64,000 nucleotides of DNA from an uncultured Ignavibacteria bacterium (GCA_937873695.1 CALMYL010000007.1:62001-126000); one strand, 5' to 3'. Numbered from the stretch's first letter, positions 17,710-27,552 are shown. The notes: generated by a model not told the origin, from the sequence alone. A program made the numbers and translations.

Positions 17710-19329
17710 ATGAAAAGCTTTATTATAATTATCACATTACTTTTTATTTGCTCACCCCGTGATGCAAACTCACAGGTAAGCCAGGAGTGGGCAAAGAGGT
17801 ATAATTCAACCGGAACAGCAAACGACTATGCAAAAGCAATTACTTACGATGCTGCAGGTAATGTTTATGTCACCGGTTCGGCAAACAATAATTATTTAAC
17901 TATAAAATACTCGCCGCAGGGCGATACTTTATGGAAGGCTGTATATGCCGGACCTGCCAATGATGACGATACTCCTAATTCAATTTTTGTTGATGCCGCA
18001 GGCAATGTCTATATAACCGGGAAAAGCTTCGGCAATTTTTCTGAAACAGATTACGCGACCGTTAAATATGACGCAAACGGAACACAGCTTTGGATACAGA
18101 GATATAACGGCACAAATAATGATAATGATGAAGCGGTTTCTGTTGCGGTTGATGGCTCAGGGAATGTATATGCGGGCGGCTGGTCATCCGCTTTGAACGG
18201 CAGCACTGATTTTGTGATAGTGAAATATTCCCCGGCGGGTTCGCAATTATGGGTAAGAAGCTATAACGGACCGGCAGGCGGAAATGAATTTATGAGCAAA
18301 ATGATAATAGATGCAGCAGGAAACATATATGCAGCAGGCAGAAGCAGGGGTGTATCGAATGATGATTTCCTGACACTGAAATATAACAGTTCCGGAACGC
18401 TGCAATGGTCTGCCCGGCTTGACGGAACCGGAAACGGCAATGATGCAGCGGTATCACTTACGGTTGATAATGCGGGAAGTGTTATTGTTACAGGCTATAC
18501 CGCAGGAAACGGCACTGCCAAAGATTACACTACCGTAAAATACAATAATGCAGGCGTTCAGCAGTGGATAAAAAACTATAACAGGACAGGTACAACCCAG
18601 GATGAAGCTGTTGGCATTGTATCTGATAACACAGGTAACATTTATGTTACAGGATTTTGCACAGGTACTGGTACATCAACATTTGACTATGTAACGGTTA
18701 AGTATAATTCCAACGGAGACCAGCAGTGGGCTAAAGTTTTCAACAGCGGTCTTGTTGGGGTTGATGATAAAGCAGCTTCAATTGATATAGATCAAACCGG
18801 AAATATTTATGTTACAGGCAGTACTATCAGCAGCGGCAGTGATTTTGACTGCGGTACCGTAAAGTATTCGCCTTCAGGAGAAGTTCTGTGGTCGATTTTG
18901 TATGAAAATATTTTGGGCGTAGATGATAAAGCCGTAATGGTAAAAGCAGATAATAACGGTAATGTATATATAACGGGTACATCAGGCGGATTTACAGGGA
19001 TTGATTTCCTTACAGTAAAATATTCACAGCCAATAGGCATTACGCCAATTGGCACAGAGGTACCGGAAGGTTTTTCGCTTGAGCAGAATTACCCGAACCC
19101 GTTTAATCCTGTGACAAATATCAGGATCCAAATGCCAAATAGCGGTAATGTAAAACTTACAGTATTTGATATTACAGGCAAAGAAGTTGCGGTACTGGTG
19201 AATGAAAATCTTAGCGCAGGAACTTATAATATTGATTTTGACGCATCTCGCCTGGCAAGCGGAACTTATTTTTACAGGATGGAAGCTGGATCATTTACCG
19301 AAGTGAAGAAAATGATTTTAGTAAAATAA
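17710..19329 (+). CDS. Secreted SBBP-repeat protein with T9SS sorting domain, 2
   Basis: This 539-residue paralogue of the gene at 12657 has a signal peptide ending near residue 21. About eight SBBP repeats (AGNVYVTGSA, AGNVYITGKSF, TGNIYVTGFC and similar) fill residues 25-445. A T9SS type A C-terminal domain begins at FSLEQNYPNPFNPVTNI. An ideal AAGGAG ribosome-binding site lies eleven bases before the ATG. It is the first gene of a likely run of three plus-strand T9SS substrates (17710-23228). A surface beta-propeller is inferred. Confidence 0.9.
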   Translation: MKSFIIIITLLFICSPRDANSQVSQEWAKRYNSTGTANDYAKAITYDAAGNVYVTGSANNNYLTIKYSPQGDTLWKAVYAGPANDDDTPNSIFVDAAGNVYITGKSFGNFSETDYATVKYDANGTQLWIQRYNGTNNDNDEAVSVAVDGSGNVYAGGWSSALNGSTDFVIVKYSPAGSQLWVRSYNGPAGGNEFMSKMIIDAAGNIYAAGRSRGVSNDDFLTLKYNSSGTLQWSARLDGTGNGNDAAVSLTVDNAGSVIVTGYTAGNGTAKDYTTVKYNNAGVQQWIKNYNRTGTTQDEAVGIVSDNTGNIYVTGFCTGTGTSTFDYVTVKYNSNGDQQWAKVFNSGLVGVDDKAASIDIDQTGNIYVTGSTISSGSDFDCGTVKYSPSGEVLWSILYENILGVDDKAVMVKADNNGNVYITGTSGGFTGIDFLTVKYSQPIGITPIGTEVPEGFSLEQNYPNPFNPVTNIRIQMPNSGNVKLTVFDITGKEVAVLVNENLSAGTYNIDFDASRLASGTYFYRMEAGSFTEVKKMILVK

Positions 19330-19355
19330 AATTGAAAATTTAAAATAATAAAAAA

Positions 19356-20978
19356 ATGAAAACAATTATATTAATATTTTTAATTGCATTAACTGCGGAA
19401 TGCAGCTCACAGATAATGCCGGAGCCATCATATATAAACCAGTTATGGAAAGCGGAATTTGGTGCAGAAAACCAGCTGGGTATGACAGTTGATGCTGCCG
19501 GAAATATTTATGTTATCGGTACAATCTTTAACGAAAGCCTTGATTGGCTGATAATAAAATACAGTCCATCAGGTGAAAGACTTTGGTTTTCACAATTCAG
19601 TGAAAATTATAGCGGTGAACGTGATGATATACCGCATGCAATAGCTGTAGATAACTTAGGTAATGTTTACGTTACGGGTGAAAGCTATTATTTATCTGCT
19701 GATTACCTTACTATAAAATATAATTCCCAGGGTGTTAAGCAGTGGCAAGAAAGATACGGAGGGCCGGGGCAGGATATTGCGCTGGGGATTGCGGTGGATG
19801 AGAGCAGGAATGTATATGTTACCGGAAAGGAAATGACAGGCGGCAACCTTAATTGCGTAACGTTAAAATATTCTTCAGGCGGAACACTTTTATGGGAAAA
19901 ACAGTACGACGGTCCAACCGGTAATTATGATATGGGAAAACTAATTGAGGTTTCAGCGGACGGAAATGTTTATGTTGCAGGCAGCACTGAAAGCCCTGCC
20001 AACGGGTATGACTATTTGCTTATTAAGTATAATTATTCGGGAACAGAACAATGGGTAAGGACTTTTGGCGGCCCCGCGCATGGTACCGATGGTGTTCGTA
20101 AAATGGTACTGGGATATAATAACAGTATCTATATTACAGGAATAAGCGCAGGCACAGGTACAGACTATGATTATCTTACAGTAAAGTATAATGCCGCCGG
20201 AAATATTCAGTGGTCAAAAAGATATAACGGTCCCGTCAACGGTGATGACCGTGCGGTATCACTGGCAGTTGATGATTTCGGGAATACATATGTAACAGGA
20301 TACAGCATGTCCAATTTGGGCTATGACTATGCGACGGTAAAATACAGCCTTAACGGAACGTTCCAATGGCTAAGAAGAGAAGATGGCAGCAATGCTTCTG
20401 ATGATTATGCCGGTGATATAGCTGTTGATGAGGATGGTGATATATATGTAACAGGTAATTTTAAAAAAGCCGATGATAACTACATGATGGCAACAATAAA
20501 ATACAGCTCTTCGGGCAGTCAGAAGTGGGTTAAAAAATATAATGTTTCAGGAAAGGTAAGTGAAGGCCGCAATATTTTAATTGCCGGCTCAGAGAATATA
20601 ATTGTTGGCGGTATGAGTGACCAATCCGGCAGCGGACACGGGTGGTACGAGAAAATCCTTGTTGTAAAATACACACAAAGTCCGTACATAATAGTGAACA
20701 GAAACGGAACACCCTCTGAGTTCTCGCTTTCGCAGAATTATCCTAATCCGTTTAACCCGGTAACAAAAATATCATTCAGTATCCCGGATAATTCATACAC
20801 AAAGCTTACGGTCTATGATATTTCAGGCAAACAGGTGGCAGAGCTAGTTAACGGTGAGCTTGATGCGGGCTCGTACAATATTGATTTCGATGCCTCGCAT
20901 CTTGCAAGCGGAACGTATTTTTACAGGCTTAAGACAGGTTCGTTTACCGAGGTGAAGAAGATGATGCTGGTGAAGTAA
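19356..20978 (+). CDS. Secreted SBBP-repeat protein with T9SS sorting domain, 3
   Basis: This 540-residue protein has a signal peptide (MKTIILIFLIALTAECSSQ), then SBBP repeats over residues 35-445 that are more diverged than in its two paralogues, and a T9SS tail from FSLSQNYPNPFNPVTKI to the end. The signal peptide contains a Cys (AECSS), so lipidation is a minor alternative. It starts 26 bases after the previous gene, consistent with one operon. Confidence 0.88.
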   Translation: MKTIILIFLIALTAECSSQIMPEPSYINQLWKAEFGAENQLGMTVDAAGNIYVIGTIFNESLDWLIIKYSPSGERLWFSQFSENYSGERDDIPHAIAVDNLGNVYVTGESYYLSADYLTIKYNSQGVKQWQERYGGPGQDIALGIAVDESRNVYVTGKEMTGGNLNCVTLKYSSGGTLLWEKQYDGPTGNYDMGKLIEVSADGNVYVAGSTESPANGYDYLLIKYNYSGTEQWVRTFGGPAHGTDGVRKMVLGYNNSIYITGISAGTGTDYDYLTVKYNAAGNIQWSKRYNGPVNGDDRAVSLAVDDFGNTYVTGYSMSNLGYDYATVKYSLNGTFQWLRREDGSNASDDYAGDIAVDEDGDIYVTGNFKKADDNYMMATIKYSSSGSQKWVKKYNVSGKVSEGRNILIAGSENIIVGGMSDQSGSGHGWYEKILVVKYTQSPYIIVNRNGTPSEFSLSQNYPNPFNPVTKISFSIPDNSYTKLTVYDISGKQVAELVNGELDAGSYNIDFDASHLASGTYFYRLKTGSFTEVKKMMLVK

Positions 20979-21074
20979 GACCCCACCCATCACGCCTGCG
21001 GCGTGATTTCCCTCTCCAAAGGGGAGGGCGTTCAAACAAGCGAATAAGAAATTATAAATATAAAGGAGCAAAAA

Positions 21075-23228
21075 ATGTCAATCAAAAAAATTACAACTTT
21101 CATACTGGGCATCATGCTTTTGGCGGGAACTCTCAATGCGCAGATGTTCTGGAACCAGGCGGCGAAGTTCGAGAACGGTTCATACATTGCGGGTCCTAAT
21201 ACGCTATCGCTGAATATAGTGGGCAGTCTAACAATAGAAGCGTGGGTTTACCCGACAGTCAGCACCGGAGTGAGGTACATTGTGTTCAAAGGGAACGCAT
21301 CAAACGGTTACTATCTGCGATTAAACAGCAATGGTACAGTATCGCTTGGCACAGACGGCATAAACCGGATAACCAGCACAACAATTGTGCCCGCAGGTAA
21401 ATGGAGCCATGTTGCAGGCTCATACAATGTGGCCAATGACGAGTTCAAAATTTTCGTTAACGGACTCGAAGATGGTTCAACCGTAAGCGATAACGCGCCA
21501 AACACAAATACTGATTCTTTGTTTATCGGAAAATTCGGCGGGAATACTTTTACCGGCCTAATGGATGAAGTGCGCATTTGGACAAAGGCTGTAAGTCCCA
21601 CAATGATAAGAAGAAGTTTCAGGACTTCGCTTACAATTTCAAACGGTCAATATGTATCGCTTCTGTTTTCAATGCCGTTCCAGAGAATTAACAGTTCAGG
21701 TACTTCGTTTACAATACAGGATCTTTCGCTGAACCCGATATCGGTGAATCCCACTTATAACCGCGGTGTAACCGCTGTGGATCTCAGCGGCAGGCCATCG
21801 GATTACTTAGGAAATAACGAATCTCTGTTGTTTGAAGGTAACAATGATTCATATGCAGAGATCGCGACTAATACGCTTAACAGTCTTACGGGCGCTATGA
21901 CAATTGAAGCATGGGTAAATATCACGGGCAGCTCGGCGGTTAATCAATATATAATCCACAAAAACGCCCCCGGCGGCAACGGTTACAGGCTGATGGTGAA
22001 CAGCTCACAGAAATTAAGCTTTTCAATAAACAATTCAGTCTTCAACAGCGGCTCTGCGGTGATTGAATATAACAGGTGGTATCATGTAGCATGGGTTGTC
22101 TCCGCATCGGGCGCATCATCGCTTTATATTAACGGTAACCTTGATGCATTCTACGGTTCTGCAGGTACACCGGCTGCAAATCCCGAACCCCTGTACATTG
22201 GCAGGGGGTTAAAAGGCAACATTGATGAATTGCGTGTTTTTAAATTTGAGCGCACAATTGATGATATCAGAAAAAGCATGTATGAATCAATGGATGACGC
22301 GAACGCTCCCGCGGGTGATTGTTTTGTTTTCAACTTTGATGGCTCTGCGTGGGCACAGAAAAACCTCCAGATCTATTCACTGCATGGCAATACTTATTTT
22401 TCAAATACTGCGGCATTCACAGGTACATCAAGTCCGCTTGTAAGGGCAGATAACATAAATTTCCGTGAAGGATTTTACAAAGAGCTTACGTACCGCAGGA
22501 TACCTGAAACAGGTACGCAGGGCGCGATGCAGGATGACTCGATATTTATTCCCGATAATGTAACTATTAATGACTTAAACCTTTACCTTAGCCTGAACCA
22601 TGCCGGCGTTGAACAGCTTACCGTTACGCTTATTTCGCCAACGGGGCAAAGCTACCAGTTCATAAACGGTTATATCAGCCCTTCGCTGGGATACAACTTC
22701 ACAACAATTTTTGATGACCAGGCAGACAGCACTCTAACAAATAACAGGTATTACAGCCTTCTTCCGCGTATTAAAACACAGGGCAGCATTAACAACGCAT
22801 TCAGCGGCAATAGTTCAGCGGGCATATGGAAACTGAGGATAAATGATGTATCCGGTCTAGAAACAGGTTATTTAACGGCATGGGGAATTCAGATAAACAA
22901 CTCGCCCGTTATTGGAATTCAGAATATTTCGGGGGAAGTGCCTGAAAGATTTTCATTGGGTCAGAATTACCCGAATCCTTTCAATCCGAAAACAAATATC
23001 AGGATACAAATGCCAAACAACGGTTCTGCAAAGCTGACTGTATTTGATATTGCAGGCAAAGAAGTTGCGGTATTGGTGAACGATGAACTGAATGCGGGTA
23101 CGTATGATGTTGATTTTGACGGAAGTAATCTGGCGAGCGGAACATATTTTTATAAACTTGTTGTTGGTGAAAACACTAACAACGGGGAGGGTTTTAGTGA
23201 TGTGAAGAAGATGGTTTTAATAAAGTAA
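21075..23228 (+). CDS. Secreted LamG / P-domain protein with T9SS sorting domain
   Basis: This 717-residue protein has a signal peptide to about residue 22. Two LamG/concanavalin-like modules follow (roughly 30-190 and 250-410), each with the pattern SLTIEAWVYP or AMTIEAWVNI, then W.HVA, then LFIGKFGG..F.G.MDEVRIW. Residues about 470-610 are a proprotein convertase P-domain, and the last 80 residues are a T9SS type A domain (FSLGQNYPNPFNPKTNI). P-domains usually accompany a protease, but no protease domain is present here. A carbohydrate- or protein-binding surface protein is inferred. An AAGGAG site precedes the ATG. Confidence 0.9.
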   Translation: MSIKKITTFILGIMLLAGTLNAQMFWNQAAKFENGSYIAGPNTLSLNIVGSLTIEAWVYPTVSTGVRYIVFKGNASNGYYLRLNSNGTVSLGTDGINRITSTTIVPAGKWSHVAGSYNVANDEFKIFVNGLEDGSTVSDNAPNTNTDSLFIGKFGGNTFTGLMDEVRIWTKAVSPTMIRRSFRTSLTISNGQYVSLLFSMPFQRINSSGTSFTIQDLSLNPISVNPTYNRGVTAVDLSGRPSDYLGNNESLLFEGNNDSYAEIATNTLNSLTGAMTIEAWVNITGSSAVNQYIIHKNAPGGNGYRLMVNSSQKLSFSINNSVFNSGSAVIEYNRWYHVAWVVSASGASSLYINGNLDAFYGSAGTPAANPEPLYIGRGLKGNIDELRVFKFERTIDDIRKSMYESMDDANAPAGDCFVFNFDGSAWAQKNLQIYSLHGNTYFSNTAAFTGTSSPLVRADNINFREGFYKELTYRRIPETGTQGAMQDDSIFIPDNVTINDLNLYLSLNHAGVEQLTVTLISPTGQSYQFINGYISPSLGYNFTTIFDDQADSTLTNNRYYSLLPRIKTQGSINNAFSGNSSAGIWKLRINDVSGLETGYLTAWGIQINNSPVIGIQNISGEVPERFSLGQNYPNPFNPKTNIRIQMPNNGSAKLTVFDIAGKEVAVLVNDELNAGTYDVDFDGSNLASGTYFYKLVVGENTNNGEGFSDVKKMVLIK

Positions 23229-23362
23229 GGTAGTTTGTATTTATCCGCAGAGTCCCTTAACAGGAGACTCTGCGAAAACGACAGTAAATTATTAAAAATA
23301 TTTAAATAAATATCCCCGCTTACGCTTTAGAAGATAGGCTGGCGGGTAAGGAAAAAAATACA

Positions 23363-23920
23363 ATGGATAAATATGATAATGCAATTGACAAAACCTTTAA
23401 TACCGTAAACACTGTTTATAGTGCGGGCAGAAGAGTTGGTTACGTAGTAATGGGTCTGTTTTTTTCGCTCACGGCAGTCATCCTGTTTGCCGCAGGTGTA
23501 TATTTATACAAAACCCGCATAAATGAAGCCGCAACATTTACAAAAACTACCGGGATCGTCACCGAACTTAGGGAAGTAAAAGGCAATGTGGATGTGGGTA
23601 CAACATACAAACCCATTTTGAAGTACAAAGATAAAAACGGCAGAGAATACATTTACACTTCGGCAAATTCAAGCGACCCGCCGGCATATGATATAGGCGA
23701 ACAGGTGGAAATGTTTTACAATGAATCGAAGCCTGAAGAAGCGTTCATAAATTCCGTTTGGGAAAAATGGACCGGAACTATTGCGCTGTTTATTTGCGGG
23801 GTTGTGGTGTTCCCTATCGGGATTTGGATGATATACTCAGGGTTCAGGAGAAATAAACCATCTAAGAATATGAGTTCTGGTCCCGCGAACGGATCTTCAT
23901 CGTATGTGAGTATTGGGTGA
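23363..23920 (+). CDS. DUF3592 family membrane protein
   Basis: The 185-residue protein has two membrane segments (about 28-50 and 132-154) flanking an extracytoplasmic domain with the pattern TTGIVTELREV...YKPILKYKDKNGREY and later YDIGEQVEMFYNESKPEEAFIN, which is the DUF3592 signature. Length fits the family. The gene stands between repeat-rich regions and its function is unknown. Confidence 0.8.
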   Translation: MDKYDNAIDKTFNTVNTVYSAGRRVGYVVMGLFFSLTAVILFAAGVYLYKTRINEAATFTKTTGIVTELREVKGNVDVGTTYKPILKYKDKNGREYIYTSANSSDPPAYDIGEQVEMFYNESKPEEAFINSVWEKWTGTIALFICGVVVFPIGIWMIYSGFRRNKPSKNMSSGPANGSSSYVSIG

Positions 23921-24325
23921 AAAACTTTTTCAGCTCCCCTCCTTTCGAGAAATCACGGAGTGATTTCGAAGTCTGCACCTGCCGGCGGCATGGCCGCTTT
24001 AGCGGGATAAAGGAGGGGAGCAAAAAATTAAAATTTGTGGTGTCGGGTATTTACCCGACATGCGTCAGGTGACTGTCTGGGCTGATGTCACGACAGTCAG
24101 GAATACCTGACGCCACAATTAATATTGAATCATCTCCGCAGAGTCCCTTAACAGGAGACTCTGCGGAAACGGAAAAACTTTTTCAACTCCCCTCCTACCT
24201 TAGGAGGGGAGCTAAAGCAATATTTTGAAATTCTCTTTAAAACTTTGTACATATTTTTTTCGAAAAAAATCACGATTCGGGGCTTTTATCTATATGCAGT
24301 TATAATTAATTTAAACAAAATTCAT
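23921..24325. repeat. Repeat mosaic between DUF3592 gene and the paralogue cluster
   Basis: In this 405-base gap, positions 23933-24021 are a family D element in inverted orientation whose two halves (agctcccctcctttc and aaaggaggggagc) are separated by other palindromes (gaaatcacggagtgatttc, and cggcggcatggccgctttagcg). Positions 24038-24116 hold hairpins with gtcgggtatttacccgac and gacagtcaggaatacctg parts. A cgcagagtc...gactctgcg hairpin follows at 24137-24164, and a short cccctcctaccttaggagggg element at 24188-24210. These are nested repeats, not genes. Confidence 0.75.
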
Positions 24326-24898
24326 ATGGGAATATTAAACAGCATATTCAAAGGATTTCACCAGGTAATAAACGGCGGCAAAGATGTGCTTGCACCCGTT
24401 GAAGGAATTGAGTTTGAAGACTGGGCGAAAGCGAATGCCGGTATAGCTTCGGGCAAATCAGTTGATGAAATTATTAAGCAGCTTGGCGTTGACCGTCCAC
24501 GCTGGGATAGAGCCAACGAAGAATGGCTTGCCAGAATGAAAAATGACAAGACATTCACGCTTTCAATGAAGTACGCATCTGTTTTTAACAAGAACGCAGC
24601 GGGCAACCTGCCGCTTAAAAAGGATTTCAACGACCAGACCTATCCCATTGAAAAGTATGCTGAGGTAACGGTTGCAATGGAATTCCTTGGTAAACAGGGC
24701 CGTGATGCACAGGATGTGCTGAAAGATTTCGGGCTCACGGTCGCGGATTATTCAAACTTAGGGAGCTACTATACCAAGAAAATTTTTATGAGCCCGATGG
24801 GGCTCGGGATGAAATTCCAGAACTGTATAATGGAGTACCGCGCGAAGTATGAGAAGATCATACAGGAAGACGGCACACATGATGATATAAAGTTTTGA
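24326..24898 (+). CDS. Conserved hypothetical protein, EDWA-family paralogue 1
   Basis: This 190-residue soluble protein is homologous to the next gene (25066-25578): both contain PVEGIEFEDWAKANAGIASG / PFEGVTLEDWATANAKMVSG, a W.R.NEEWLARMKND segment and GKQGRDAQDVLKDFG. The shared layout suggests two similar helical domains in each protein, ending in NEY/MEYRAKYE. ATG at 24326 was preferred over an upstream TTG because the protein similarity begins there. I recall similar proteins in Bacteroides as DUF6620, but that name is unverified. Function is unknown. Confidence 0.7.
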   Translation: MGILNSIFKGFHQVINGGKDVLAPVEGIEFEDWAKANAGIASGKSVDEIIKQLGVDRPRWDRANEEWLARMKNDKTFTLSMKYASVFNKNAAGNLPLKKDFNDQTYPIEKYAEVTVAMEFLGKQGRDAQDVLKDFGLTVADYSNLGSYYTKKIFMSPMGLGMKFQNCIMEYRAKYEKIIQEDGTHDDIKF

Positions 24899-25065
24899 TG
24901 AATTTGATTTTTGCCTGAATACCTTAATTTCGGTAAAAATCGTTTCAAAACATTCTCCATATTTTTTCCTCAAAAAACACCTTAAGCAGTCTTTTATTAT
25001 TAATTACTAATAACTATTTTGAAGCCATTAATACATTAAATTAACTAATAAGGAGAAACAACATC

Positions 25066-25578
25066 ATGTCAAGCATATTAGAGCCGTTTGAAGGCGTAAC
25101 ACTTGAAGACTGGGCAACAGCAAATGCAAAAATGGTATCAGGCACAACCAAAGAAGAGATCTGCGGACTGCTTGGAATTGACGCGCCGAAATGGGACCGC
25201 GTCAACGAAGAGTGGCTTGCAAGAATGAAAAACGATACATCATTCACAATTTCAACCAAGTACGCTGCCGCATTCAACCAGTCAGCAAGCGGTAACCTTG
25301 GCAAAGGCGGCGCTTCAGCGGCGCAGTCAATAAGCTTTGAAAAATATGTTGAAGCAATGGTTGCGCAGGATGTACTGGGCAAACAGGGCCGAGACGCGCA
25401 GGACGTGCTGAAAGATTTCGGTATGACAGTTGCTGATTACAGTAATGTCAGCTCACACTGGTCAGGCCAGATGATGAGCGATTTTTCGCTTGCAATGAAA
25501 ATGCAGACACTGATGAACGAGTATAAAGCAAAGTACGAAGCTATGAAGCCCGATTCACACAGCGATCTGGAGTTTTAA
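25066..25578 (+). CDS. Conserved hypothetical protein, EDWA-family paralogue 2
   Basis: This 170-residue protein is the tandem paralogue of the gene at 24326 and lacks its first 20 or so residues. Conserved blocks are FEGVTLEDWATANAKM, WDRVNEEWLARMKND, FEKYVEAMVAQDVLGKQGRDAQDVL and MNEYKAKYEAM. A good AAGGAG ribosome-binding site precedes the ATG. It is followed by a repeat-filled gap and then two zinc-ribbon proteins, which may belong to the same functional cluster. No enzymatic motif was recognised. Confidence 0.75.
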   Translation: MSSILEPFEGVTLEDWATANAKMVSGTTKEEICGLLGIDAPKWDRVNEEWLARMKNDTSFTISTKYAAAFNQSASGNLGKGGASAAQSISFEKYVEAMVAQDVLGKQGRDAQDVLKDFGMTVADYSNVSSHWSGQMMSDFSLAMKMQTLMNEYKAKYEAMKPDSHSDLEF

Positions 25579-26068
25579 AAGAAATTGTAGATTGCAAATT
25601 AAAGATTGCAGATTAAGTTAAGCTAAATAAGTAAATTGAGTAGCCCCGCTTTTTGGAGCGGGGTCTCTATACGAAAAAAATCCGGGCTTTCTCCGAAGGA
25701 GTGCCTTCAGCAAGCCCTGAAGAATGTTGTTTTCAAAACCGTTAAAACGGTTTCGATTTTCTTCGTTTATTTATACCCACGGATAAATCCGTGGGCTGAT
25801 TACCGCTGCCCGGATTTAGGCAACCGGTATTTATGTAACCAGGATTAACAAAACACAATAAATGATTCATCTGTTAGAGTTTTTTAAAAAAATTCTCTGC
25901 TATTTCGGTTTATAGCCCACGACTTCAGTCGTGGGAATGATTTTGGAAGTTATGCAAAAAACCGTTTTAACGGTTTTAGCATACAGAATTATTTAACAAA
26001 TATAGAAATATCGTGAATGCATAATCCCCGGAAATTTACAATGGGGGTTTAAAACACATGGGTATATA
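25579..26068. repeat. Composite palindromic repeat region, copy A
   Basis: This 490-base gap holds, in order: CCCCGCTTTTTGGAGCGGGG near 25643, gggctttctccgaaggagtgcctt near 25684, aaaccgttaaaacggttt near 25736, cccacggataaatccgtggg near 25776, cccacgacttcagtcgtggg near 25916 and a second aaaccgttttaacggttt near 25959. The first four recur in the same order at 26609-26760. No gene is visible. Confidence 0.8.
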
Positions 26069-26533
26069 ATGACAGAATTTAACAAAGAAATTGACGCGGC
26101 TTTTCAGAGCGCATGGCATGCGGCCAAAGGCGGCGATGCGAAGTGGTACGAAGTAATGCAGCAGTACGGCGCTGAGCCGCTCAGCGAAGGCTTGAAAAAA
26201 GAGCTGCTGGAATCCGAAATGAAGATCGCACGGGGGGCTTTCCCAATTGAGCTGCGCCGTGTGATGGAAAAGATCATGGCGAAGTATCCCAATGATGCAA
26301 AAAGCTTCGCGATGGATCAGAAGGTGCTGGAGTATTACCAGAAAATTAAGCCCTTCACAGGGCTTGGCGATATTTTCGCGAATGCATCAACGGGAACGGC
26401 TAAATACTCGCAGGGTCTGCAGAAGGAAAAGCATAACACTATCAAATGCAAGAATTGCGGCGCTCCGCGCCTGGAGGAGATGCAGTATGATAACTGTTTG
26501 TTCTGCGGAAGCGAGCTGTTTGAAAGAGCGTAG
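26069..26533 (+). CDS. Zinc-ribbon hypothetical protein, paralogue 1
   Basis: This 154-residue protein is helical for its first 115 residues (WYEVMQQYGAEPLSEGLKKEL) and has a C-terminal zinc ribbon, CKNC followed by CLFC about 15 residues later. The WYEVMQQYGAEPL block resembles YYEVLQQTEAPLDNV in the next gene, so the two appear related. It lies between two copies of the composite repeat. Function is unknown. Confidence 0.7.
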   Translation: MTEFNKEIDAAFQSAWHAAKGGDAKWYEVMQQYGAEPLSEGLKKELLESEMKIARGAFPIELRRVMEKIMAKYPNDAKSFAMDQKVLEYYQKIKPFTGLGDIFANASTGTAKYSQGLQKEKHNTIKCKNCGAPRLEEMQYDNCLFCGSELFERA

Positions 26534-26820
26534 GTCAGCATCCCGCTTACAGCGGGACTGCGCCTCACACCTTAGCGTGAGGCTTGAAATGCAAAAATTT
26601 TTTGATTAGCCCCCCTCTTTAGAGCGGGGTGTAAGGCTACCCCTATATTCGGGCTTTCTCCGAAGGAGTGCCTTTGGCAAGCCTGATTGGTATTTATGTA
26701 AACTGTTAAAACAGTTATGTATATCTTCACTTTATTTTACCCACGGATAAATCCGTGGGCTAATGAATTAATTAAGCACAGACAGGAATGTCTGTGCTAC
26801 TAAAAGCAGGATTAAAGAAA
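26534..26820. repeat. Composite palindromic repeat region, copy B
   Basis: This 287-base gap repeats the order of elements of copy A: CCCCCCTCTTTAGAGCGGGG near 26610, gggctttctccgaaggagtgcctt near 26652, aaactgttaaaacagtt near 26700 and cccacggataaatccgtggg near 26740. It adds agcacagacaggaatgtctgtgct at 26775-26798. The upstream in-frame ATG of the next gene lies inside this last palindrome. Confidence 0.8.
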
Positions 26821-27552
26821 ATGGCAGACTCATCACAGGCAGTACAGGATCTTGTAACAAGATGGAACGGTTTTTTGAAAAAGATCGAAGCGCGTTATTA
26901 TGAAGTGCTTCAGCAGACAGAAGCTCCGCTTGATAACGTGATAGCGAACCTTCAGTTCGATAACATTATCATACATAACATTTCAAACGGGTTAAAGAAC
27001 CAGACGGTGACACAGCTTTCTGAAAAAGTTGATGGCGCAGCAGGAAAGTTTGAAAGTGAAATGCGCGCAGCGGGAGCGTCATCGGGGCTCATCTCGCAGG
27101 AGCGCGGCAAGACTCATGTATTAAAAAACTGGATGGAAATTGAATACCTGAAGTTTGAGAACAAGCTTGCGGCGCGCGCCGCAAGGAAGATTCTGGAGAA
27201 TGTTAACGCGCACATAGATGAATCGAAGATGCACCGCTGCACGCAGTGCGCGGCTGACCTGCACATAAATGTATTTTCATTTATGGCGGTAAATATTAAA
27301 TGTGAAAGCTGCGGCTCGGTGAACACATACCAGCCGGATGACAGGGTGAGGGCTTTGGAGTGGTATGTAATTACTCCGCTGGCTGAAGAGTACGCCTTTG
27401 AGGAAAAACTGAAGGCGCGAACCGATAAAAGCGCGATGAAAGAGTATTACAGAAAGTTCTATACCTACCTTATGGAAAACGTTCCCGATAAAAAGCAGTA
27501 TTACGAGCGTGATATGAATGAGCGGCTTACCAACCCGATGTTCATGATGTAA
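26821..27552 (+). CDS. Zinc-ribbon hypothetical protein, paralogue 2
   Basis: This 243-residue protein has a helical N-terminal half with YYEVLQQTEAPLDNV, a zinc ribbon at about residues 140-165 (CTQC and CESC), and a charged C-terminal domain ending in LTNPMFMM. The ATG at 26821 is preferred to an in-frame ATG at 26788, because the extra residues are encoded by a repeat palindrome. It is related to the smaller gene at 26069 and closes a group of two paralogue pairs (24326-27552). Role unknown. Confidence 0.7.
   Translation: MADSSQAVQDLVTRWNGFLKKIEARYYEVLQQTEAPLDNVIANLQFDNIIIHNISNGLKNQTVTQLSEKVDGAAGKFESEMRAAGASSGLISQERGKTHVLKNWMEIEYLKFENKLAARAARKILENVNAHIDESKMHRCTQCAADLHINVFSFMAVNIKCESCGSVNTYQPDDRVRALEWYVITPLAEEYAFEEKLKARTDKSAMKEYYRKFYTYLMENVPDKKQYYERDMNERLTNPMFMM

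Noticed and set aside
26788-26820. Longer start for the second zinc-ribbon gene
   Set aside because: The additional residues come from an intergenic palindrome (agcacagacagg...), and MADSSQ at 26821 is the likely start.
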